The notes beneath the pieces are model-generated. The model did no database searches, was not told where the DNA came from, and worked only from the letters and a program-made list of their open reading frames with translations. A stretch of 64,000 bases of DNA from an uncultured Collinsella sp. (GTDB taxonomy: Bacteria; Actinomycetota; Coriobacteriia; Coriobacteriales; Coriobacteriaceae), in the NCBI GenBank assembly GCA_900541235.1, contig UQIW01000013.1, positions 1 to 64,000 on the forward strand, written 5' to 3'. The stretch's first letter is position 1. Each line of letters starts with the position of its first letter. Both the position numbers and the translations under genes were made by a program. Below, in pieces: positions 48,625-55,786 of the stretch.

Positions 48625-48714
48625 TGGCGGAGAGAGGGGGATTCGAACCCCCGGAACGCTCTCGCGCTCAACGGTTTTCAAGACCGCCGCATTCAACCGC
48701 TCTGCCATCTCTCC
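48625..48714 (-). tRNA. tRNA-Ser (anticodon UGA)
   Basis: The reverse strand begins GGAGAGATGGCAGAGC. It has an anticodon stem-loop with CTTGAAA (anticodon at 48678-48680), a long variable arm (GAGCGCGAGAGCGTTC), the T-loop GGTTCGAATCC and an encoded CCA end. The 90-base length and long variable arm are typical of class II serine tRNA reading UCA codons. Confidence 0.96.
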
Positions 48715-48765
48715 GTGAGTCGTAATGATAGCATCGTTTTGAATTTGCAACAGGGAAGGCGAACG

Positions 48766-50547
48766 ATGACGATCACCGAAATCGACGAGAAGTTCATGCG
48801 CGAGGCGTTGGCGGAGGCGCGAGCCGCCGCGGCGGTGGGCGAGGTGCCCATCGGAGCCGTGGTAGTGCGCGCGGGTGAGATTGTCGCGCGGGCGCATAAT
48901 CGCCGCGAGCTCGACCAGGATCCTTCGGCTCATGCCGAGTTCGCGGCCTTGTGCGCTGCTGCCCAGGCGCTTGGCCGCTGGCGCCTTTCCGACTGTACGG
49001 TCTACGTGACGCTCGAGCCCTGCTGCATGTGTGCGGGGCTTATGGTTAACGCGCGCGTGGGGCGCTGCGTGTATGGCGCGTGCGACGCCAAGGCGGGCGC
49101 GTTGGGTTCGCTGTATGACCTGAATGCCGACTCGCGCCTGAATCATCGGTTTAACGTGACGGCTGGAGTCCTGGCGGATGAATGCCGTGAGCTGCTGAGT
49201 AGCTATTTTGGCGGTCTGCGCGGAGCGAGCGGCGCTGATTGCGGTTGTGGGGCCGATCTTGAAGCACACGCCGCTCACGCCGCAGCGCTTGCAGGTGCCG
49301 GTGAGGATGCTGGCGCGGCAGTTGACTTTGGTCCTGCGTGCCGCCGGCCCCGCCGTGTGCTGCTGGCGATCGACTCCTTTAAGGGCAGCGTGTCGAGTGC
49401 ACAGGCGGAGGCGGCGGTTGCCGAGGGCATGCGCCGCGTTTGGCCCGATGCCGAGGTGTGCACATTGCCGCTGGCAGATGGTGGCGAGGGAACGCTCGAT
49501 GCCGTTGCCGCCTGCGGTGGCGAGCTTGTGACCTGCGAGGTTGCAGGCCCCTTTGGCGACCGCGTGTCCGCCCGGATACTGGTGGACGGCGAGCACGAGT
49601 TGGCTGTTATTGAGATGGCCGAGGCGGCCGGCATTGGGTACTCGCCTTGCACGGAGTCGTCGGCGCTTGCGGCTTCGACCTATGGCGTGGGCGAACTGAT
49701 GCTTCATGCGGTTCGCGCGGGTGCAAAGACTATCTATATTGGCTTGGGCGGCAGCGCCACCAACGATGGCGGCGCCGGTATGCTGCAGGCGCTGGGCGCG
49801 CGTGTGGTCGATGACCAGGGCTGTGATGTCGCCCCCGGTCTTGCTGGCCTTGAGCGGGTGGCGAGCGTTGATTTGGCGCCAGCGCTTCGGGCGCTGAACG
49901 GCGCACGTGTCGTGGTGCTTTCCGATGTCGAGAATCCACTCGTGGGGCGTCGAGGCGCCCTAGCAGTGTTCGGTGGGCAGAAGGGCCTGCTGACGGGGGA
50001 TGCCGAGGTCCTGCGCAGGTGCGACAGCTGGATGGTCGGCTACGGTCGCTTGCTCGACGCCGCGATTGCCGGAGCTCGAGCCCAGGGGTTGTTGCGCACA
50101 CCCGAGGGCGCGCGGACATTTGGCTCGGTGCTCGGCGTGCCCGGCGCGGGCGCTGCCGGTGGCTTGGGCGCGGCGTTGCTGGCGCTCGGCGCGGAGCTAC
50201 GCTCGGGTGTGGAGACGGTGCTCGATCTCGTGGGGTTTGACGAGCGTGTACGCGATGTCGACCTGGTCATAACGGGCGAGGGCAATATGGATGAGCAGTC
50301 CGCCGCCGGTAAGGCACCGGTGGGCGTGGCCCGTCGTGCGAAGCGATATGGCAAGCCGGTGGTCGCCGTCGTGGGCGGTCGCGCCGTCAACCTGGACACG
50401 GTGTATGAGCGGGGTATTGACTTGGTTTTGCCGATTTGCCGCAAGCCCATGCCTCTCGACCAGGCGCTCGGTGCGCAAGAAGCCACTGCCAACCTCATCT
50501 GTGCCGGCGAGTCAGCCGCCCAAGCCTATGACCTCGCTCGCCTCTAA
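48766..50547 (+). CDS. Fusion of tRNA adenosine deaminase (TadA) and glycerate kinase (GlxK/GarK type)
   Basis: This 593-residue protein has two unrelated enzyme domains. Residues 1-152 are a complete TadA, which makes inosine at the wobble position of tRNA-Arg(ACG). The HAE motif has His57 and Glu59, and PCCMC has zinc cysteines 86 and 89. After an Ala/Gly/Cys-rich linker (153-195), residues 196-593 are a full type II glycerate kinase. Its motifs are IDSFKGSVSS, LPLADGGEGTLDA, GLGGSATNDGGAGM and TGEGNMDEQSAAGK. The start follows GGGAAGG. The frame is open throughout, so the fusion is real unless the assembly has an error at the junction. Confidence 0.9.
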   Translation: MTITEIDEKFMREALAEARAAAAVGEVPIGAVVVRAGEIVARAHNRRELDQDPSAHAEFAALCAAAQALGRWRLSDCTVYVTLEPCCMCAGLMVNARVGRCVYGACDAKAGALGSLYDLNADSRLNHRFNVTAGVLADECRELLSSYFGGLRGASGADCGCGADLEAHAAHAAALAGAGEDAGAAVDFGPACRRPRRVLLAIDSFKGSVSSAQAEAAVAEGMRRVWPDAEVCTLPLADGGEGTLDAVAACGGELVTCEVAGPFGDRVSARILVDGEHELAVIEMAEAAGIGYSPCTESSALAASTYGVGELMLHAVRAGAKTIYIGLGGSATNDGGAGMLQALGARVVDDQGCDVAPGLAGLERVASVDLAPALRALNGARVVVLSDVENPLVGRRGALAVFGGQKGLLTGDAEVLRRCDSWMVGYGRLLDAAIAGARAQGLLRTPEGARTFGSVLGVPGAGAAGGLGAALLALGAELRSGVETVLDLVGFDERVRDVDLVITGEGNMDEQSAAGKAPVGVARRAKRYGKPVVAVVGGRAVNLDTVYERGIDLVLPICRKPMPLDQALGAQEATANLICAGESAAQAYDLARL

Positions 50548-50564
50548 GGCCTATCTCCCTATAT

Positions 50565-50629
50565 GTTGCGGTGGAATACGGAGTGTTTTTGCCTTTAAGG
50601 TGCCAATTCAGTCCGTATTCCACCGCAAC
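50565..50629. repeat. Perfect 18-bp inverted repeat after tadA-glxK
   Basis: GTTGCGGTGGAATACGGA (50565-50582) pairs with its complement at 50612-50629 around a 29-base loop. It could be a terminator-like structure but has no T run. It is the first of a series of hairpins leading to the SRP RNA gene. Confidence 0.8.
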
Positions 50630-50696
50630 TTCGAGAATGACCATTCGAGGTTGGCTGCCTTAGGTCTTGGGTCGGACCGTTTGCCACGAAATGCGA

Positions 50697-50828
50697 CCAT
50701 CTACTACGTTAAGCCGGCCACCCTCGACCATCCCGGAATTTGCAAAAACAAAACCGCAGGTAGAAAGCTTGCCGATTTTCGAAAAAGTCGGCTATGGTCG
50801 ACCCCTGTGGCCTAAACGTAGTAGATGG
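50697..50828. repeat. Imperfect long inverted repeat
   Basis: CCATCTACTACGTTAAGCC (left, to 50731) is mirrored by GGCCTAAACGTAGTAGATGG (right, 50794-50828), with several mismatches in the inner part. It contains no gene. Confidence 0.65.
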
Positions 50829-50860
50829 GCCCTTTCTGTGGTGCGGCACCAAGCCGGTCA

Positions 50861-50946
50861 TTTTGGGATGGGACTATTTTGACTACTCATTGGCTGCTCT
50901 GGCAATCGGGCTGCAAAAGTAGTCAAAAAAGCTCCGTCCCAAATTA
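50861..50946. repeat. Imperfect inverted repeat sharing sequence with 37955-37991
   Basis: Arms 50861-50887 (from TTTTGGGATGGGAC) and 50919-50946 (AGTAGTCAAAAAAGC to TCCCAAATT) pair with a few bulges. The right arm AAAAAAGCTCCGTCCCAAAT recurs at 37955. Confidence 0.65.
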
Positions 50947-50952
50947 GCTACC

Positions 50953-50981
50953 TTGCTCTGGCGGGCGGGAGCAGGTAAGAT
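50953..50981 (+). promoter_or_regulatory. Promoter of the SRP RNA gene
   Basis: TTGCTC at 50953-50958 and TAAGAT at 50976-50981 with 17 bases between. The start would be near 50988, just before the RNA's outer helix. Confidence 0.6.
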
Positions 50982-50994
50982 ATACCGAGCGCCT

Positions 50995-51103
50995 AGCGCG
51001 TTCGATGGGTTCGGATGACGACATGTTCCGAATCTGGTCAGGTCCGGAAGGAAGCAGCCATAAGGAGCCTCTGTCGGGCATCCGAATCCATCGAGCGCAC
51101 GGG
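50995..51103 (+). ncRNA. ffs: Signal recognition particle RNA (4.5S, small bacterial type)
   Basis: The invariant domain-IV sequence GGTCAGGTCCGGAAGGAAGC is at 51037-51056 and the loop continues AGCCATAAGGAG. The outer strands CGATGGGTTCGGATG and CATCCGAATCCATCG form the long helix. It binds Ffh to target membrane proteins. A T run follows at 51105. Ends are estimated. Confidence 0.93.
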
Positions 51104-51124
51104 CGTTTTTTGGTGCCGCGACAT

Positions 51125-51219
51125 GGCCCGGCCGGCGGCGAGGTGTTTGGTGTCTCGCTGGTCCTCGGCTTCGCCTGCGGGATCGCTCGACTACCAAACA
51201 CCTCGCCGCCGACCGGGCC
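51125..51219 (-). repeat. Long-stem/conserved-core hairpin element, fourth copy
   Basis: Arms 51125-51151 and 51193-51219 are complementary at 26 of 27 positions. The 41-base core contains GGTCCTCGG and CCTGCGGGATCGCTCGA. It shares GTCCTCGG and TGCGG with the element at 46731 and, in reverse, TCGCGAGTTCCGCA with those at 14244 and 58736. Its inner hairpin is reduced to CGGCTTCGCCTG. It lies just after the SRP RNA. Confidence 0.82.
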
Positions 51220-51259
51220 CCGTCGTCCAAAAATCATCCGTAAAGGCGCGTTTATCTAA

Positions 51260-51363
51260 TTTAAATCTATCCCTTGTGGAATGCGGCTTGCTGGTGTTGT
51301 CTGGGCATTGATGGCTATGTGGTTCAAGAGGCGGCGGTGCTGTTGCTTGAATTTTTGCAGTTA
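51260..51363. repeat. Downstream flank of the surface-protein duplication, unit 1
   Basis: This gene-free stretch (AAATCTATCCCTT onward, then GGCTTGCTGGTGTTGTCTGG) is nearly the same as 52572-52674. It marks the edge of a tandem duplication of about 1.3 kb. No gene is seen in it. Confidence 0.75.
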
Positions 51364-51404
51364 AAGAGGCCCGTTTCCCTGGGTTGGGGAAACGGGCCTC
51401 TTTT
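51364..51404 (-). terminator. Terminator of surface-protein gene 1
   Basis: AAGAGGCCCGTTTCCC pairs with GGGAAACGGGCCTCTT. It is duplicated at 52675-52716. Confidence 0.88.
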
Positions 51405-51447
51405 CTCTCTGGGTTTGTGGATTGGCGAAGGTGGTATGCTCTGGCAG

Positions 51448-52461
51448 CTATTTTGAGTTCCTGATGCGGCGTGTGGCTGTGGCGGTTATTCCGAGGCCTG
51501 CGGCGGCGACTGCTGCGAGTGCGATTGCGCTCGGTGCTGTGTCGCCCGTGTTTGCGAGCTTGCCGGCGGTCATATTTGCTTGCTTGCTGCTGCTCGAGTT
51601 CGCCTGCTTGGTGGAGCTTGGCGGGGTATTTTTGCCGGTCGCGGGCGAGCTGGCGGGCTGTGTTGCCTCGGCCGGTTGCGCCGAGTTGGAGGGAGGCGTC
51701 GTCTCGGTCGGTTTCGTTATCTCGGGCGAGGCGGCCTTGTCTGCCGCGGCCTTTGCCTCTTCGTATGCCTTGCAGGCGTCGTCATAGGCCGCTTGCGCCT
51801 TTTCCAAATCGCCGAGGAGCGCATTTCGCTTGGCAATGTCCTCGTCGATCTGGGCTTTAGCTTCCTCTGCCTCACTTTCGAAATACTGAACCTGTTTTTC
51901 CTGGCTTTCGAGCCGGCGTTGGTAGCGGTGAAGATCATCTTCACAAGATTTTTCTCGCCTTTCTGCCGACATGATCTCACTGCGCAACTGCTTTATTTGC
52001 TCCTTAATAGCTGTGCTGGGCTCCTCGTCGCCGAGTGCTTCAAGTGCCTTATCCAATTCTGCCTGAAGGCCGCTTGTCCGGTTGTGGGCCTCATCGTATT
52101 TGGCTTGGGCTGCATCGACGTTCGCTTGCATGGCGGGAAGGGGTTCCCTCCGTTTGGCGGCTTCCGCCACCACCATGTCGTAGAGTTCTTGAAATGCGGC
52201 AATGTCTTCATCGATTTCCGCAATTTTCTCGGGACTTGCGGCGTCTTTTGCGGCCTCGAGGTTTTTGAGCGCTTCCTGCATGGCTGCATACGCTTTTTCT
52301 TTTGCGGCGGCCGCATCTTCCGTTTGCAAGGCAACTGCACCGGTGGGGGAGCTGGTTTCTGCCGCGATCGCCGCTACGGGGGCGATTCCCGCGACAAGTG
52401 CCGCGGAAAGGGCGATGCCCACAGTTGCTCGTCTTGCTCTTCTTGCGAGAATGTCGTTCAT
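51448..52461 (-). CDS. LPXTG-like anchored coiled-coil surface protein (paralogue 1)
   Basis: This 337-residue secreted protein has a signal peptide (residues 1-33, cleaved after AIA). A long charged region with coiled-coil character (about 45-250) is followed by a Pro/Thr/Ser-rich wall-spanning stretch (255-300). It ends with a sorting signal, LANTG at 302-306, a hydrophobic segment and the basic tail RRIRNSK. A sortase would attach it to peptidoglycan. It is a tandem paralogue of the gene at 52761: both ends are nearly identical and residues ~85-205 are strongly diverged. The function may be adhesion or shielding, and no binding domain is recognised. Confidence 0.85.
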   Translation of the reverse strand: MNDILARRARRATVGIALSAALVAGIAPVAAIAAETSSPTGAVALQTEDAAAAKEKAYAAMQEALKNLEAAKDAASPEKIAEIDEDIAAFQELYDMVVAEAAKRREPLPAMQANVDAAQAKYDEAHNRTSGLQAELDKALEALGDEEPSTAIKEQIKQLRSEIMSAERREKSCEDDLHRYQRRLESQEKQVQYFESEAEEAKAQIDEDIAKRNALLGDLEKAQAAYDDACKAYEEAKAAADKAASPEITKPTETTPPSNSAQPAEATQPASSPATGKNTPPSSTKQANSSSSKQANMTAGKLANTGDTAPSAIALAAVAAAGLGITATATRRIRNSK

Positions 52462-52511
52462 CTCGGCACCTCATTTCAAGGGTCGGCGACTAACTTGGTA
52501 GCACTAATGTA

Positions 52512-52535
52512 AGTATATCAGGCGGTTTGCCCGCC
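52512..52535 (-). promoter_or_regulatory. Promoter/operator of surface-protein gene 1
   Basis: On the minus strand a TATACT -10 box (52512-52517) lies just downstream of the palindrome GGCGGGCAAACCGCC (52521-52535). The same arrangement occurs at the second copy, pointing to shared regulation at the -10/-35 spacer. Confidence 0.5.
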
Positions 52536-52674
52536 ATTGATCGGGCGTGCGCGTATGCCCCTTGATTAACAGCCATTAAATCTATCCCTTAAGGAACGCG
52601 GCTTGCTGGTGTTGTCTGGGCATTGATGGCTGCGTGGTTCAAGAGACGGCGGCATTACCATTTGTTTTTCAAGT

Positions 52675-52716
52675 AAAGAGGCCCGTTTCCCTGGGTTGGG
52701 GAAACGGGCCTCTTTT
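52675..52716 (-). terminator. Terminator of surface-protein gene 2
   Basis: AAAGAGGCCCGTTTCCC pairs with GGGGAAACGGGCCTCTTT, a copy of the terminator at 51364. Confidence 0.88.
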
Positions 52717-52760
52717 TGTCTCTTGGCTTGTGGATTGGCGAAGACAATAGCCGCTGGCGG

Positions 52761-53747
52761 CTATTTTGAGTTCTTGAGGCGGCGTGTGGCTGCGGCGGTT
52801 ATTCCGAGGCCTGCGGCGGCGATTCCTGCGAGTGTGATTGCGCTCGGCGCTGTGTCGCCCGTGTTTGCGAGCTTGTCGGCGGTCGCATTTGCTTGCTTGC
52901 CGTTGCTTGTGTTCGCCTGCTTGGCGGAGCTCGGTGCGGCGTCTTTGCCGGCCGCGGGCGAGCCGGCGGGCTGTGCCGTCTCGGCCGGTTGCGCCGAGCC
53001 GGAGGGAGGCGTTGTCTCGGTGGGTTTCGTTATCTCGGGCGAGGCGGCCGTATCTGCTGCGGCTTTTGCCTCTTCGTATGCCTTGCAGGCGTCGTCATAG
53101 GCCGCTTGCGCCTTTTTCAAATTATCGAGGAGCGCATCTCGCTTGGCTGTTTCTCCGTCGAGGTGGGTTTTATTAAACTCTACTTCGCTTTCTAAGAAAT
53201 AAATCAGGCTTTTCTGACTTTCGAGGCGCATTCGGCAGTGCTCAAGCTTATCTTCACAACGAGATTCTTGCTCTTGTGCATCCATGATCGCTAGTTCCAA
53301 CTGCCATCTAGTTTCGTAATCCGTGTGGGGGATTTTATTTAATTCTGCCTCAAGGTCTCTTGTTCGGTTGTGGGCCTTATCGCATTCGGATTGGGCTGCA
53401 TCGATGTCCGCTTGCATGGTAGGAAGGGATTCCTTATATATGGCAGCTCGCGCCAAATTAGTGTCGTAGTTCTTTTGAAAAATGGCAATTTTAGTATCGA
53501 TTTCCGCAATTTTCTCGGGACTTGCGGCGTCTTTTGCGGCCTCGAGGTTTTTGAGCGCTTCCTGCATGGCCGCATGCGCTTTTTCTTTTTCGGTGGCCGC
53601 GTCTTCCGTCTGCAAGGCGACTGCATCGACAGGGGAGCTGGTTTCTGCCGCGATCGCCGTTACGGGGGCGATTCCCGCGACAAGTGCCGCGGAAAGGGCG
53701 ATGCCCATGGTTGCTCGTCTTGCTCTTCTTGCGAGAATGTCGTTCAT
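52761..53747 (-). CDS. LPXTG-like anchored coiled-coil surface protein (paralogue 2)
   Basis: This 328-residue protein has the same plan as the gene at 51448: signal peptide, coiled coil, Pro/Thr/Ser-rich stretch, LANTG at about 293-297, hydrophobic segment and basic tail RRLKNSK. Residues 1-80 and ~200-328 are close to identical to paralogue 1. The middle coil differs in sequence and slightly in length, and its codon pattern is more A/T-rich. This mosaic pattern suggests gene conversion of the ends or replacement of the middle. A GAGGTG ribosome site precedes the ATG in both. Confidence 0.85.
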   Translation of the reverse strand: MNDILARRARRATMGIALSAALVAGIAPVTAIAAETSSPVDAVALQTEDAATEKEKAHAAMQEALKNLEAAKDAASPEKIAEIDTKIAIFQKNYDTNLARAAIYKESLPTMQADIDAAQSECDKAHNRTRDLEAELNKIPHTDYETRWQLELAIMDAQEQESRCEDKLEHCRMRLESQKSLIYFLESEVEFNKTHLDGETAKRDALLDNLKKAQAAYDDACKAYEEAKAAADTAASPEITKPTETTPPSGSAQPAETAQPAGSPAAGKDAAPSSAKQANTSNGKQANATADKLANTGDTAPSAITLAGIAAAGLGITAAATRRLKNSK

Positions 53748-53797
53748 CTCGGCACCTCATTTCAAGGGTCGGCGACTTACTTGGTAGCACTAATGTA

Positions 53798-53820
53798 AGT
53801 ATATCAGGCGGTTAACCCGC
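53798..53820 (-). promoter_or_regulatory. Promoter/operator of surface-protein gene 2
   Basis: The minus strand carries TATACT (53798-53803) next to the palindrome GCGGGTTAACCGC (53808-53820), matching the arrangement at 52512. A TTCAAG that could serve as -35 lies 18 bases further upstream. Confidence 0.5.
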
Positions 53821-53923
53821 TCTTGAATCTCGCCAGAAATGACGAGTTGTTTACGCTTCTTTTGAGCTCACCGTACTATCATGATTCGAATTGAGTGTGA
53901 ATGATGATAGGGAGCGCCTTTTT

Positions 53924-55786
53924 ATGATTGAGTTGCTCAGGCGTTTTGGTGGTAAGTTTCGCCGGTATATGGTGATCGGCCCTGCGTGCAAGTTGATCGA
54001 AGTGATCTTTGACCTGCTTACGCCGCTGGTGATTGCGCAGATGATCGACAAGGGCATCGGTGTGCACGATGTCAACGCCGTCGTCCACTACGGTATGCTG
54101 CTTGGCGCCATGGCCGTGATCGGCATCTCGTTTACGCTTGTCTGCCAAAAGATGGCGGCGCTGACCTCACAGGGCATGGGCACCGACATTCGTGGCGCAC
54201 TCTACGAACACATCAACAAGCTGAGCTATGCCGAGCTCGATCGCTTTGGCACGCCGTCGCTCATCACGCGCATCACCAACGACGTCAACCAGGTGCAGCT
54301 GGCCGTGGCGCTGGGTGTGCGCATGCTCATCCGCTGGCCTTTCCTGGCGGTGGGCTCCATGGTTGCGGCCCTCGCCATCGACCTTAAACTCGGCATTATC
54401 TTTTTGATCTGCACGCCCGCCATCGGCCTGGTGTTTTGGTTTGTCATGGCGCACTGCATCCCGTACTACAAGCAGCTGCAGGCAAAGCTCGACCGCATCG
54501 CGCTTATCTGCCGCGAGGGGCTTTCGGGCGCCCGCGTGGTCCGCGCGTTTGTGCGTGAGGACCATGAGCGTGAGCGTTTCGCCCAGGCGGCCGATGACCA
54601 GGCGCATGTCGCCATCGCGGTGGGCAGGCTCTCGTCGATTCTCAACCCCGTCACGTTTTTGGTGATGAACCTGGGCGTGTGCGCCATCCTGTGGGTGGGC
54701 GGCATTCAGGTCAACGTGGGCGAGCTCACGCAGGGCCAGGTCATGGCGTTCGTCAACTACATGACGCAGACCCTGACCTCCATCGTGTACGTCGCCAACC
54801 TGGTCGTGGTCTTTACCAAGGCGAGCGCCAGCGCGTCGCGTATCAACGAGGTGCTCAATTGCGTGCCGAGCATCACCGACGAGGGCAATCAGCCGGTTGC
54901 GCTGCCCCAGGCACCCGCGACGGACGTCGACGCCCCGGCCCCTGCGCTGAGCTTGAGCCATGCGAGCTTCTCGTTTGGCGCCGGTGCGGCCAACGCCGTC
55001 AACGATGTGACCCTGGAACTCCCACTGGGCAAAACACTCGGCATTATCGGCGGCACGGGCAGCGGTAAGTCCACGCTCGTTTCGCTTATCCCGCGCCTGT
55101 ACGATGCAGGCGCCGGCAGCGTGTGCGTGATGGGCGCCGACGTGCGCGCTTGGCCGCTCGACCAGCTGCGCCATGTGGTTGCGACTGTTCCGCAGCGTGC
55201 GTCGCTGGCGAGCGGCACTATCCGCAGCAACCTGACCTGGCGCGATGAAGCCGCGACCGACGAGGAGCTCTGGGCAGCGCTCGATATGGCGCAAGCGAGC
55301 GAGTTCGTGCGCAGCAAGTCGCAGGGGCTCGATGCCCCGGTCGAGGCGGGCGGTAAGAACTTCAGCGGTGGCCAGCGCCAGCGTCTGACCATCGCGCGTG
55401 CCCTAGTGGGCTCGCCTCAGATATTGATCATGGATGACTCCGCGTCGGCGCTCGACTTTAAGACCGACGCGGCGCTTCGCCATGCCATTCGCGAGCGCAG
55501 CGTGCGCGGTGCCGTCGAGGGCGGGCTGCCGCTCACGACCGTCATCGTGAGCCAGCGCGTCTCGACCGTGCGCGACGCCGACATGATCTGCGTACTCGAC
55601 CACGGCTCGGTTGCGGGTCTGGGCACGCATGATGAGCTGTACGCGACCTGCCAGCTCTATCGCGAGATTTGCCAGTCGCAGCTGCGCCGCGAGGAGCTTG
55701 AGGGCCAGCGGGGGAGCACAGCGCCCGCGTCCACCCCAGGCGCCCCGACCGCCCCCGCATCTGTCTGCGCAAAGGAGGGCTGCTAA
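53924..55786 (+). CDS. ABC exporter half-transporter with degenerate site (second system, subunit A)
   Basis: This 620-residue subunit has six transmembrane helices (to about residue 300) and a C-terminal ATPase with Walker A GTGSGKST near 376 and signature FSGGQRQRL. Walker B reads ILIMDDSASALD, with Asp instead of the catalytic Glu, as in subunit A at 39949. The C-terminal tail is Pro/Ala-rich. The start is the MIELLRRFGG methionine. It overlaps nothing upstream and is not linked to a regulator. It is coupled to the next gene. Confidence 0.92.
   Translation: MIELLRRFGGKFRRYMVIGPACKLIEVIFDLLTPLVIAQMIDKGIGVHDVNAVVHYGMLLGAMAVIGISFTLVCQKMAALTSQGMGTDIRGALYEHINKLSYAELDRFGTPSLITRITNDVNQVQLAVALGVRMLIRWPFLAVGSMVAALAIDLKLGIIFLICTPAIGLVFWFVMAHCIPYYKQLQAKLDRIALICREGLSGARVVRAFVREDHERERFAQAADDQAHVAIAVGRLSSILNPVTFLVMNLGVCAILWVGGIQVNVGELTQGQVMAFVNYMTQTLTSIVYVANLVVVFTKASASASRINEVLNCVPSITDEGNQPVALPQAPATDVDAPAPALSLSHASFSFGAGAANAVNDVTLELPLGKTLGIIGGTGSGKSTLVSLIPRLYDAGAGSVCVMGADVRAWPLDQLRHVVATVPQRASLASGTIRSNLTWRDEAATDEELWAALDMAQASEFVRSKSQGLDAPVEAGGKNFSGGQRQRLTIARALVGSPQILIMDDSASALDFKTDAALRHAIRERSVRGAVEGGLPLTTVIVSQRVSTVRDADMICVLDHGSVAGLGTHDELYATCQLYREICQSQLRREELEGQRGSTAPASTPGAPTAPASVCAKEGC

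Noticed and set aside
51448..53747. The second surface-protein copy as an assembly duplication
   Set aside because: The central parts differ strongly in sequence and length, so the two copies are real separate genes.
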